From: Allomyces macrogynus ATCC 38327
Taxonomy: Eukaryota > Blastocladiomycota > Blastocladiomycetes > Blastocladiales > Blastocladiaceae
Assembly: GCA_000151295.1 (NCBI GenBank)
Contig: GG745330.1
Coordinates: forward strand, 461,225 to 525,224
Direction: 5' to 3'
DNA length: 64,000 bases
The notes under the pieces were generated by a model. It did not search any database and was not told the origin of the DNA. It was given only the letters and a program-made list of their open reading frames with translations. Below are positions 1 to 10,831 of the stretch, in pieces (the stretch's first letter is position 1; the number at the start of each line of letters is the position of its first letter). Both the position numbers and the translations under genes were made by a program.

Positions 1-1123
1 ATTGTCACCATCCATCCGATGTCGAGCGACTGCTTCGGCGTTCATTCCGCCAACCCGCGCCGTGCGATCACATCGCTCGCGACTCGACCGAGGGCCGATG
101 GTGCTCCATCGCCCAATTCCAGCTCTCTGTCGGACCTCCAGCTTGCGGCAACTGCCCACGAGCTCATCCCATCGGCCTGCCCGGGCTGCATCGCGCCGTG
201 CAACCACAGCCCTGCCGCAAACCGCGTGTTCCAGGTCGCGCAACCGCTCTTCCGGGTCCGTCGCCCGAGTGCCAGTCCACGGCGCGCCAGTACGGGTTCC
301 GTGTCAAGTTCGATTGGCATGGATCGCGGCCAAGTCGACCCCCGTCATCGCGGTCAAGGTACATTGCACCCGGTCACAGCTCGCCAGTCGCCACTGGACA
401 TGTTCATGGAAATGGACCGACACCGTCGTCCTCACGATCATCTTCGCGCACCAGAGCTGCAAGCGTTGGGGACGGCCGCAGCGCCCCCCTTGACTGCCAC
501 GCCTCGCCCGGTACGTCCTCAATCACTGCCACATTGCCCTTCATTGTTCAATGCGGGCCAATCGCGCCCCAGCGCGGGGTCTCGTTTGTGCATCGCCGTG
601 TCGATAAGTGGCAACTTTGGCGGATACCCGAACCGATATGCTGGGGGCGGTGGCGGGTCCGCAGCAGTGGCGTGCCGAGAGCACCAGCGGGGGATTTGTG
701 TCTGGTGTTGCTTACTCGCGCGGCATGCCCCGCGCTGCTTTGCGGGGAGTCGGAGACCGCGCGCACGCGCACGGCATGCGTTGTGGTATCGCGACTTGCA
801 GCAGCGCGCGCGAGCCGAGTGCGCGCTTGCTAAGCTATTTGACCCTGGGCCGTGGCGCGTGGCTGTGCTTCCCACTAGCGTGCTTGATCAAATAACTGAC
901 GAGCCTGCTCCATGGCTCGACTCGACGACGCGCTCCAATCCTCGCTCTCTCCGCCCTCTCCTGCAACTAAAACCAGTCGCAGACGCGCGCACCAGCACCA
1001 ACGGCCGCACCGCCAACGACCAGCAGCACCAATTCGACTGCACTGCTGACACCCGCACGTCGCCCGCTCCGCTCGTACTCGTCGCTCGCCGAATTCGCCA
1101 CGACACGCTCGCGCTCCAGCACT
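1..1123. other. Leading non-coding or unassigned stretch
   Basis: Open frames exist on both strands, as expected at this GC content, but none has a recognisable domain, credible start or consistent splice structure. The last few hundred bases presumably hold the UGP1 promoter and 5' UTR. I see no RNA gene or mobile element here. Confidence 0.4.
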
Positions 1124-3262
1124 ATGAGCTCATTCAGCTTGGACTCGACCGAATCGCCCGTAACGGCGCTCCTGTCCGACCGCGTGCGGTCGTTGTCGAT
1201 GCAGGTGTGTTTGGGCGTCCATGTCGTTCCATTCCTAGCAGTCATGCGCTGACTCCAAGTGGAAAACGCGTCGGTTTGCGGGTGGTAGGGGTTCGAGGAG
1301 GTCAAGGGCAGCGTCGCCGCCAAGACGATGCGCGCTGAACTCGCCAAGCTCATCAACATGTTGCCCGACGGCGACCGTCGCGAGGTGCGATTTTGCCCTT
1401 GATCAACTGGTGGAGTCAAGAGGAAGACGCTTGCTGACCTCCAAAAACCGGCCTCATTTTGGACGGTAGATGTTCCGCACCGAAATGGACAATTTCTACA
1501 TGCTCTTCACGCGGTACCTCGCCGACCGCGCCAAGGGCCACAAGATCGACTGGAACAAGATCAAGTCGCCCAACCCGGAACAGATTGTGCCGTACGCCAA
1601 GCTGCCCGCGTGCCCCGGCACCGACGAGGCGCGGCTCCTGTCCAAGCTCGCGGTCCTGAAGCTCAACGGTGGCCTCGGCACGACCATGGGCTGCGTCGGG
1701 CCCAAGTCGGCGATTGAAGTGCGCGACGGTTTGACGTTCCTGGACCTGACGGTGCGCCAGATCGAGGTGCGTGACCACGAGACGCTTGCTGTCCAGACGA
1801 CAGTGGACGAATTTGCTCACACTGCCTTCTCCACCCCGATCCAGTACCTCAACATGTCGTGCAAGGTCAACGTGCCGTTGATTCTCATGAACTCGTTCAA
1901 CACGGACGACGAGACCAAGCGCATCGTTCAAAAGTACATGGGCCACCAGCTGTCGATCTTGACCTTCAACCAGTCGCGGTTCCCGCGCATCTCCAAGGAT
2001 TCGCTCTTGCCGTGCCCCAACCACCCGGACGAGGACGCGGCGCTCGGCAACTATTACCCGCCGGGTCATGGCGACTTGTTCGAGTCGCTCGAGAACTCGG
2101 GCCTGCTCGACCAGCTGATCGCGCAAGGCAAGGAGTGGATTTTCGTGAGCAACGTCGACAACCTTGGCGCGACCGTCGACACGCGCATTTTGAAGCATTT
2201 GGAGGAATCCGGTGCAACTTATGTCATGGAGGTCACGAACAAGACGAAACAGGACATCAAGGGGGGCACGCTAATCGACTACGACGGTCACGTTCGGTTG
2301 CTTGAAGTCGCGCAGGTTCCCGCCGAACACCTCGACGACTTCAAATCGATCAAGATGTTCAAGATCTTCAACACGGTGCGCCGCCATTTCCCGATTCTCT
2401 TCTTGCCTTGTGGGCGTCGGGGACGGGAAACTGACCGTCGTCGCGGCACCTCTTTTGTAGAACAACCTCTGGATCAACCTCAAGGCCATCAAGAAGGTGC
2501 TCTCCGAGCGCGAAATGAACCTCGACGTGATTGTCAACGTCAAGACGGCCAAGTCGGGCGAAAAGGTCATTCAGCTCGAGACGGCGGTCGGTGCCGCGAT
2601 TCGGTTCTTCGACAACGCGCACGGCATCAACGTGCCGCGGTCGCGCTTCTTGCCCGTCAAGTCGACATCAGACCTGTTCCTGGTCACGTCCGACCTCTAC
2701 TCACTTGACCACGGGCAGCTCGTCATGAACCCGGACCGGTTGTTTGGCACGATCCCGATCGGTACGCATTGGTCTTGCTCCACGTTGTTCGCGGGACACA
2801 TATCGCGACTTACTCGTGCCATCTCGCCTTGTTGGTTTAAAGTCAAGCTCGGCGACCACTTCAAGAAGGTCAACGACTACCAGGCGCGCTTCAAGGGCCG
2901 GCCGCGCATCATCGATCTCGACCACTTGACGGTTTCGGGATCGGTCAGGTTCGGGTCGGACGTACGTCTTTTTTCTCCGCTCCGATGACGGTTGGGTGTT
3001 TTGCGATTGACGTTGGCGGCTGGGTGGTTCTTGCAGGTTACGCTCGGCGGAACAGTCATCATTGTTGCCAGCGAAGGCGACCACATCGACATCCCGTCCG
3101 GCTCCAGGCTTGAGGACAAGGTCGTCACGGGCAACTTGCGGTGCGTTCTCGTCCTTTTCTTGTGCATGATCCGTCCGTCGGACGACGTTTGGACCAGGGA
3201 GGCTCCAGAACGGTAACTAACGACTCTCGGCCTTGACTTTCTTCAGCGTGCTCGATCACTAA
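1124..3262 (+). CDS. UGP1: UTP-glucose-1-phosphate uridylyltransferase (UDP-glucose pyrophosphorylase)
   Basis: Makes UDP-glucose from UTP and glucose-1-phosphate in the cytosol, feeding glycogen, trehalose and cell-wall glucan synthesis. I model seven exons: 1124-1204, 1289-1384, 1470-2375, 2461-2761, 2843-2961, 3037-3140 and 3247-3262. All junctions are GT..AG and in phase, giving 540 aa. The nucleotide-binding signature [17 protein letters not shown] is in exon 3, followed by [20 protein letters not shown] and [12 protein letters not shown]. The C-terminal left-handed beta-helix ([29 protein letters not shown]) ends in NLRVLDH, as in yeast and human UGP. The ATG at 1470 opens the longest single frame but is internal: the two upstream exons encode the conserved N-terminal segment [17 protein letters not shown], matching the FES..NSVAAS.MR segment of yeast Ugp1. 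Five of the six donors have C at +4 and G at +5. Confidence 0.93.
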
Positions 3263-4102
3263 GTGCGCGCTTGTTGCGCGGCCCTGTGCAAGAAGCCGCT
3301 CGCGTGGCTGTGCGTGGGTGGACGCGGCAGTGCGTGGTTCGTGCTCATTTCCGTGGCACCAGCGCACGGCTTCGTGGAGCTGCTGCAGCCGGACCGGGTG
3401 GACGTCGTTGGCCCAGATTTCAATTTGCGGGACCTTCCGTGTGTAAAAATATCACCGCTGTCTTATTTTTGGCCCACATTCAATTGGACACGAGAGTAGC
3501 CGCCCTTGCTGAGCCTGACGTTTCCCGTCGACGTCCACCGAAGCACCGGAAAGCAAAGTGAAGGGCCAGCCGGGCGTCTGGGAGACGCGCTCGCCAGAGA
3601 GTGTGTGCCAAGCTGCTGGCCGTCTGCTCAGGGGGCCGGTCCGTGACGAGCGGACGCGCCGGACGCCTGTTTCAACGCTCACGTGGTGAATATCAGCGCG
3701 GCCCGGACGCGGCGACCCGCTCGCGGCCGTGCTCGCTCGTGGCCTTTGCCTGCCTCCTCGCCTCACTCTCGCCGACAACCTCGCCCACGCTGTCGCTCCC
3801 GCTCCCGCCACGGACTACCACGACGCTGCGACTGCCCGCACCTGCGACTCGTGAGCACCAAGACCGAACCTGCGAGCTCGGCGGCCATAGACGAGGACGA
3901 CGCGCCCCCCAACTCTGTCGCCCTCACCCAGCCGCACTGCCGCCGCCGCCTCGAGTACTTGCACCCGCTCCCGCGCTTCACTTCTTGACGAGCGCGCTCA
4001 CCAAGTTTCTGCGCGCACCCGCAACCGACGCGACGTGCCGTGCCTGCCAGCTCAGCGACGGCATCTTGCGGTCCCAGCATCTCCTCCGCTGCGCCCACCA
4101 AC
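3263..4102. other. Intergenic: UGP1 3' end and 5' region of the SH3/RA gene
   Basis: About 840 bp between two genes on the same strand. Much of the right half is C-rich on the plus strand, like a 5' UTR or core promoter of this genome. No domain-bearing frame or RNA gene was recognised. Confidence 0.4.
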
Positions 4103-6655
4103 ATGTCAGCCACGCTTGCTGACGACGACCAGGCGCGCCCGCGGCGTGCCGCCGACGGCATGACCATTGACGTGGCCGCGGCCGAGGCCGCCGCGTCCCC
4201 ACTCGCCACCGCCGTCGAGGGCGGCGACGACCGCACACCCACGAGCGAGGACGGCAGCGACCACATCGAGTCGGACGAGGACTTGGACGACGACGACGAC
4301 GACCACGGCGCCTACCACGCGCCCATGTCGCCGACGGCGCCTCTCGACGACGATATCGATTTTTCGCTCGTCTATGCGCTGCACACGTTTGTGGCCACGA
4401 TGGAGGGCCAAGTCGCCGTCGTGCGCAACGAGCCCTTGATTCTGCTCGACGACTCCAACTCGTACTGGTGGCTCGTCAAGCCGCTGCGGTCAAATACGAT
4501 TGGGTACATTCCCGCGGAAATCGTCGAGACGCCGTACGAGCGGCTCGCGCGCGTCAACCGGCAGAAGAACATTGAGGTACGCACAGGGCGGTGCGGTGCA
4601 CTGCGGTAGAGAGGGGTCATGCCGCTGGCGGGATGGCGTTCGCTCGCTCTCTTCTTGGCTCGGCAAGTGCTGCAGGGAGGTGGTGGGGCGGGCGGCAAGG
4701 GAGGCGCTCCCGCTGCGGACGAAGCAGCGAACAACGGGCCTTGCGGACGGGGCTCTCGACTTGCCTTGGCCGATTGCTAACGCCCCGTTTTCCTCACTCC
4801 CGTGCACGCTCCATAGCGCGCACAACCGCACGCACACGACATTCCCGGCGCTCCGTCCAAGTCGACGCGGCCGTCCGACAATCCCAAGACGGTGCAGTTC
4901 CCGCTTGACCCGCGCGGCGGGTACTACGAGTACTCGCCCGCCGTTTCCGAGGCCGACTCTGACGAGGAGGATGACGAGTTTCTCATGGGCCACGATGTGG
5001 ACGAGGACGGGTCGGTGCATTCCGAAGAGGACGCGGCAATGCACGAGGCCGACAAGCCCGCGTCGGATACGGGCAGTGCCGACCACGACGATGACGACGA
5101 CGAGGACGAGGCTGAAAAGGCGCGTCACCGCACGTCGATTGGCGCCGGTCTGCTGTTGCGCAATCGCGACGACTTTGAGGCCGAGGAGGACGAGGTCGCA
5201 CCAGAAATTGCGCACGAGAAGCCTGCCGAGAGCGAGGTGGGAAGTGGCGTCTCGGCGGCTGAGGACTCGACCGTCTTGTCGTTTGCGAATGACGCGGCTG
5301 CACCTGCTGCGGAGCCCCCTGTAACGCCCGAGACCACGACCCCGGCCATCAGCGTCACGCCAGCGGCCACGTCGCCGATCCCGTCTTCTGTCGCGCCCTC
5401 GACGGGCGGTGCATCGAGCCAGGAGCTCGACGCCATTACGGTGCTGCGTATTTTCCCGGGCCAGTGCTCGATTCCGGCCGATGTTGCGCAGTTCAAGACG
5501 GTTGTGGTCACCAAGACCATGACGGTGCGCGAACTCGTCCGCCAGGCGGTGTTGAAGTACCGCGTGATTGGCCCTCTCGCTGCCGTCCCGAACCAGCCGC
5601 TCGCCGACGACGATTGGTTCCTCACGATTTCGTTCACCACGGCCGCACACCCGAACCACCACGAGCTGCAATCAGACCAGGTTGTGCTCGAGGCACTGGC
5701 CGCGTACCAGCAGCAGGCTGAGCTCGAGGCGCGCACGAGCACGTCGAGCCCGACGCTCGCGCCTGCCAACAAGAAGCCGACCGGCGCACGCCGTGTCCTG
5801 GCGCGGTTTGCGTCCAAGCTCTACACGCCGACGTTGCTCGCCTCGACGCGCCCGTCGAGCCACCACATCCCCAAACCGATTCTGCAGGTCATCTCGCCGC
5901 AGGACAGCACGTCGATCAAGCTCATGCTGCATCAGCGCTCTGTCGTGGCCGCTGGTGGTGTCGCACCCGCTGCACCTGCCGCTGCGGCCCCCGCCGCGCC
6001 CCTCACGGGCGACCAGCTGATCCGCGTCGTCCTGCACGGCGAGCCCACGACCGCCGACGCAGCCGCGTCGGGCGACACGGTGCGCATGGCCAAGATCCTC
6101 AAGGTGCGGTGCGCCGACACGGTCGCTGAAGTGATGCGTTCGGCGCTGCTCAAATTTGCGCGCAGTGAAGGTCGTGCGCTCGGGTCGATTGAAGAGTACG
6201 ACCTCGTCGTCGACGGGATTCCCGGTGCCCTCCCGCTCGACCAACACGCGCCGCTGCCCCCCATCGCCGCGGCACGGACCTACCCAACGTACTTGCTCAT
6301 CCCACGGCCGGCACCGGCCATTCCGGTGCCGTCGCCCGCCGTCGTCTCGGCCACGACCACAATCAAGCGCACGTCGATTGACCGGCCGGTGCGTGCGAGT
6401 TCGTTGCTCGTCGACACGCAGCAGCGTGGCCTGGCCGTGTCGCCCGCGGTCGCGCCGGCATTGACGGTCGTGACGGCCACGGCATCGTCCTCGGCACCAC
6501 CAGCAGCAGCGGCACCGTCGGCGCCGGCGCCGCTTGACTCGCTGGCGCCGCCGTCGGTCGGGTCTGCGTCGGGCAAGCGGTTCTCGGAGCTCTTGTCGGA
6601 GGCGCAGTCGCTCGATTTGATGCACTTGTTTGACGAGAACGCGAGCCAGTCGTAA
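4103..6655 (+). CDS. SH3 and Ras-association-like domain protein (Bud14/Tea4-type SH3)
   Basis: Two exons, 4103-4576 and 4817-6655, joined by a long (240 nt) in-phase intron with donor gtacgc; predicted 770 aa. The start is the ATG at 4103 in context ccaacATG; the frame continues upstream only with a GTG. After an acidic N-terminus with a poly-Asp run, an SH3 domain lies at about residues 90-148 (ALHTFVATMEGQ, LLDDSNSYWWLV, IGYIPAEIVETP), followed by ERLARVNRQKN. That tail resembles the SH3 of fungal cell-polarity/PP1 adaptors such as Bud14 and Tea4. After a second acidic stretch come an RA/ubiquitin-fold-like segment at about 365-455 (ITVLRIFPGQCS, TMTVRELVRQAVLKY) and another at about 555-640. 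The remainder is Ala/Pro/Ser-rich. A cortical signalling or polarity adaptor is inferred; the exact orthologue is not certain. Confidence 0.8.
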
Positions 6656-7362
6656 GCTCGCGACCGTCGTTTTTTTTTGGTGATGTTTCTTTTGCTTTTG
6701 CTGCCGTGTTTGATTCCTGTTTCGGAGTCGTTTTGATTAGCGTTGTTGTTGTTGCTGTCTGTCTTTTTGTTTTCCTTTGACCCATTTGACTGCCCATGAG
6801 CGGGATGCTTGCGGAGCTTGGGACACCGTCGATCAGGGCGAACGTAGAAACGATCAGTCCTGATTTGACCTTTATTTGGATGCTGAGCACATCTGTTCAG
6901 TCGCGGCTTGACTTGCGCGCTCCACGCTCCACGAAACAACACATGACCTGTTGCGATTCACGCTGAGAGACGCGTCGCAAACCATTGCCAACGCCTCTTT
7001 GATGACCACCAGGACGGTGCCGAAATCATCACAAAGACGACGCAAAATTTGAAAAACTGTACTGGGGTCATTATGCATACATACAAAATCGCCGCCACTC
7101 GCTTTGGCGCCACGGTCGCCACCGGGTGGCACGAAAGCACACCGACGCGTCTACGGAAAACGAAACCAAAAACGGGACACTTGGCCCACAAAAATCAACG
7201 GTGCGCAGCAAGCAGGTCTGCTCGGCCAGGCATGTCGCGCGCATGGAACTGGCCCCGCCGCCGCCGCACGCTCGCGTGCAAGAGGGAGGCGGCCAACCCA
7301 TGAAACGCGTCGCGCCGCGTCGCGTCGTAGCACACGCACGCGCGCGCGTCGAAACCGGCACT
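6656..7362. other. Intergenic between convergent genes
   Basis: About 700 bp holding the two facing 3' ends. It is T-rich just after the SH3/RA stop (a run of T near 6670 and TTGTTGTTGTTG near 6745), consistent with a 3' UTR. No gene recognised. Confidence 0.4.
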
Positions 7363-8016
7363 TTACACAACGTCGGCAAACACCTCGACATCGACATCGC
7401 CCTCGAGTGTGACATCCTTTGGCCGCGGCGGCGCCGTGTCGGACCGGACAACAACGACGGGCATCGGCGCCTGGCGCATCAGGTACTCGGCCGTGGACCC
7501 GAGCAGGTACCGGCTGAGCCACTTGTACCCGGGCGCGTCGGCCGAGTCGCCGTGCGAACCGACGACAACGGCATCGACCTTGTGCGCGACCGCGCACTCG
7601 ACGAGGGCGTCGCGCGCGTTCAGTTCCGCGGTCGTCTTGAGAACCAGGCCCTGCACGGCGATCCCGGCCTCGGCCACGAGCTGCGCGAGCTGCGAGACGA
7701 TGTCGCGCGCGCGGTCCACTTGCAGCTTGGCGACTTCATCAATGTGGGCGGCGAGCGCCGGGTCGTCCGAGTGCCAGACGCCGCGGAGCGCATGCACGAT
7801 CAATGCGCGGTCGGTCGGGGCAAGAATCGATTGCACGGCCCAGGCGACCGTGTCGCGCGAAAAGTGCGACGCGTCGACGGCAATCAGGATCGTGCGGTGC
7901 GCGTGCGGCGTGAGTTCGCCGGGAAGGGCCTCGTCGGCGTCGTCGGGGGTCTCGAGCGCGGCCGGGTGCGGGTTGGCGTCGTAGACGATGAGCTCGAGGT
8001 CGGAGCGGTCGGCCAT
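7363..8016 (-). CDS. Universal stress protein (UspA-like) domain protein
   Basis: Single exon, 217 aa. The start is the ATG at 8016, followed by ADRSDLELIVYD. The same frame runs upstream through a TTGG repeat that reads as NQPTNQPTNQ, which I regard as 5' UTR. The core is a Rossmann-like USP fold: HRTILIAVDASHFSRDTVAWAV is strand 1 and helix 1 (residues about 37-58), then ALIVHALRGVW and VDAVVVGSHGDS. The nucleotide-binding loop GSHG...LLGSTAEYLM is present, but the spacing between the second Gly and the final GS is 16 residues rather than the usual 9-10, so ATP binding is uncertain. The protein probably acts in a cytosolic stress response; no ligand can be assigned. Confidence 0.85.
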   Translation of the reverse strand: MADRSDLELIVYDANPHPAALETPDDADEALPGELTPHAHRTILIAVDASHFSRDTVAWAVQSILAPTDRALIVHALRGVWHSDDPALAAHIDEVAKLQVDRARDIVSQLAQLVAEAGIAVQGLVLKTTAELNARDALVECAVAHKVDAVVVGSHGDSADAPGYKWLSRYLLGSTAEYLMRQAPMPVVVVRSDTAPPRPKDVTLEGDVDVEVFADVV

Positions 8017-8025
8017 GGTCGAGAG

Positions 8026-8057
8026 TTGGTTGGTTGGTTGGTTGGTTGGTTGGTTGG
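8026..8057. repeat. (TTGG)8 microsatellite
   Basis: Eight perfect TTGG units ending 31-41 bp upstream of the universal stress protein start; on the mRNA sense strand they read CCAA. Likely 5' UTR or core promoter. Confidence 0.9.
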
Positions 8058-8964
8058 AGTACTGGAGCAAGATGATGGATTCGAGAGCAGGAGTGGAGGG
8101 CGGGGATGTGCGGCCTTCTTATACTCGCGAGCGGGGAGATGAGCGTGTCGGCGACGTGTTCCGAGCAAGTGCACGCCTCTGAAAAGAACAGAAATGGGCG
8201 ATGTGCATCGCGTCGTGGCGTGTCCGGATCGGATTGGTTGGCGCGGCGGCGCGGTTGCGTGCGCGTCGTCGACCAACGTCGAGCAGCAGCAATCTTGACA
8301 CGCGCTGACCGAGAACACGAGCTGGACATCCGTCGTGGTTGTGCTCCAACTGAAAACTTGTTATGTCGACCAGACAAGCCCTGCGGCAGAGCGGCGCGTC
8401 CACATCGCGCCCCTGCGCAGCAGGGCCCATCACGGCCCATCACGCCTCCAGGGAGGCGACCGTTGGACATGGAGATTAACTGGTCCGGGCACTCCCGCCG
8501 GCAATCCACGACATCTTCCTCCATTTTCTCGGCAAAGAATCGGCCGAGATCGTTTTGCAGGGAGTTGAAGTGTCGGTTGTTGCACGCGCTCTCATTCTTG
8601 GTCATGTTGGGTGTGGCAATTTGCGTTTGCAAGGCGGGCCGAGTGATGCTCATGACGCCACTGACGCCGCTTCGTTTCGCTTTTCGAGAACGTCGAGAGG
8701 GTGTCCTACTTACGTGATGCTGTCGTGACCGCGTCGCGCGGCCTCGCAAGGGCAGATGGACCGCGCGCGTGCTCTCGTTCTCGCCGATTCATGTGGTGCT
8801 CGCGGGACGGACGGTGCGGACGGCCGCTGGTATCGGCAGCCCGACGTACCGTCACCCCTTGCAAACCAAACCCGCGACTGTGCTCGACAGCTTTGTCTGA
8901 TGTTCGGCCAACCGTATCTATTGCTGCTGCTGCGCGCCGAAAACGACGACCCGCCTTCTCCGCC
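8058..8964. other. Intergenic upstream of the universal stress gene and downstream of nudE
   Basis: About 900 bp between two minus-strand genes. It should contain the promoter of the universal stress gene and the nudE 3' UTR. I see no coding signature, RNA gene or repeat besides the TTGG tract at its edge. Confidence 0.4.
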
Positions 8965-10350
8965 CTACGACCGAGGGGGCAGCGGCGGCTGTGGTGCGCT
9001 TGGCGGCCGCGGTGGCCTCGGCGACGCCAGCGACGTGTGACTGCCTCTTCGGCTGCCAATCCCACTCCCCGGTAACGGCGAGCCCGACGACGATGGCGAC
9101 GGCGACTTGATCAGCGGGTTGAGCATCGTGCGGCATGTCGCAAGCCGGCTCTCGAGACCCTGCATGACATCGGAAGGTGCGATGGGTGGGGAAAGGGGGA
9201 CAAAAAGATGGCAATTCGAATTCGAACGTAAGCGCGTTGATGAGAGCGAGAGGAGAAAGAAAGAAGGTTCAGAGGAAGCCGTCAGCATAAGCCGCGAAAC
9301 AATCTCGGGTAAGTCGACTCACCTTGACGCGCGCCATCATTTGCTGGACCAATGCGTTCATCTCGCCTGCCTTCATTTCGGCGACAGGTGGCCGAGCCGT
9401 CGTCAAGCCGTTGGGCAGGGGCGGGAGCGCCGTTGCTGGTGGTGTTGCAGTGTCGGGTGTCGTCGAGAGCGATGCAAGTCGCCACGAATTGGTCCTTGCC
9501 AGTGGTGGAACCAGTTGCGCAGGGGCCGGTCGAGGCCGCGGCTCGACGCGCGGTCGCGTTGGCGGTGAGCCAGAGACGGGTGACGGCGCATCCGTTTGCG
9601 AGGTCGGGCTCGGTGGGGTCGCGACGGGAAACGGTGGTAATGGCACGTCCTCTGCGGAGCCGGGCCTTAGTGCGGATGTCGGTGCAGATGCCGATGCTCT
9701 GGAGGAGGCGGTGGCTCGAATTTCGAGGTCGTGCTGCAGATCACGCAACTGGTCGCGGAGCCGTTGCGCGTCGACGTCGAGGTGCAGCTTGTCCTCAAGC
9801 TCCGTCTCGAGCGCGACCTGCGTCTCGAGGACGCGGTGATACCTCATTTCGAGGTCATGCAGGGCAGCCTCGAGTTCGCTGGAGTCGAGACGAACGGGAC
9901 CGCGCACGGGGTTACCATTACCGTTCCAAGTGTGCAGAACGGAGCCGACCGGACACGTCGGCAGCTGGTGAAACCGTACCGCTTCCGGCGCGTCAGTACG
10001 TCGTTCTCGTACTCGAGTTCCGTGACGCGCGCGCGGTAGATCTGGGCCTCTTCGCGCGACACGGCTAGTTCGGCCTGCACGACCTCGAGCAGCGACCCGG
10101 CCTCGCGCAATCCGTCTTGGAACCGTGCTTGCAGCGCCTCGAGGTCATGCTGCGCACGCGCGTATTTCTTGGTGAGCTCGGTGTTTTGCGCCGTGAATCG
10201 TGCCACTTCGCGCTCGAGTTCCTCCTCGTATTCGCGCGAGTCGGCTTGGAACTCGTCTAGCTCTGTTTCCTTGGCGGCGAGGCGGGCCGTCAGGTCGGCG
10301 ACCTGCGCTTGCAGTGCGGCAAGTTGGTCGGCCGCCGCGGGATCGGCCAT
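8965..10350 (-). CDS. nudE: Nuclear distribution protein NudE homologue (dynein/Lis1 regulator)
   Basis: Three exons on the minus strand: 10350-9980, 9878-9323 and 9159-8965; 373 aa. The N-terminal ~180 residues are one long coiled coil (ETELDEFQADSREYEEELE, RVTELEYENDVLTRRKR, then ELEAALHDLEMRYHRVLE). It aligns helix for helix with NudE/Nde1, whose coiled coil binds Lis1 and the dynein intermediate chain. The exon 1-2 junction (donor gtacgg, acceptor ctccag) gives exactly the Nde1 spacing across RAKRATIxSLEDFE. After a Ser/Pro-rich linker, MNALVQQMMARVK is spliced to GLESRLATCRTML, the short C-terminal helix also seen in fungal NudE. The tail is Pro/Ser-rich and ends PLPPRS. Expected role: dynein-dependent transport of nuclei along microtubules. 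The second intron is 163 nt, twice the local norm. Confidence 0.88.
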
Positions 10351-10831
10351 GGCGAGTGTGGAGTCGTCAGGGGTGGGGATGGTTTGTCTGCAGGGTGCGG
10401 CGCGCAGGTCGAGTGTCGACGAGCGACAAAGAGCGAAAGAGATTGGCCTGCGGTGGGGCGAGGCGGCGTGGATTCGGCGTGACCGCGTTTAGCACGATTT
10501 TAAATTACATTGCTCCAGATGCCGGGCGCTTTGGGCGCTTTGCGTTCATCGCGGACGGCATTTCCAGCAAAGAAATTAGCACACTGCGAAACGACGGCGC
10601 TGGCCTTCCAACAGCTGCTCGCGACCCGTGGCAGCGTTGGGCTCAAAACGTTCGACGGCGCCCTCTCTCTCTTGATCAGGAGCAACCTGCTGGCCACTTA
10701 CACCCCCGACTCCTTTCGCTCACGCACACGACCCCGCGCCGACCCCCCCCCCCCCCCCCTTTCGCGCCGCTGAAATCACTCAACGTTCGAATCTCCTGCG
10801 ACTTCCGCCCGAACCCCACCCTACGAACAGC
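10351..10831. promoter_or_regulatory. Divergent intergenic region (nudE / small secreted protein)
   Basis: The 481 bp between two outward-facing start codons, so it must carry both promoters. It includes a run of 17 C at 10743-10759, about 70 bp before the secreted-protein ATG. No TATA-like element stands out. Confidence 0.5.
10743..10759. repeat. Poly(C)17 tract
   Basis: Uninterrupted run of 17 C on the plus strand, upstream of the small secreted protein gene. Confidence 0.9.

Noticed and set aside
19..1338. Plus-strand open frame of 439 codons at the left edge
   Set aside because: No domain or periodic pattern; it runs in the wrong frame through the first two UGP1 exons.
1470..2708. ATG 1470 as the UGP1 start and TAG-terminated frame to 2708 as the full gene
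   Set aside because: Conserved N-terminal residues lie in two upstream exons, and the frame after 2375 is intron sequence.
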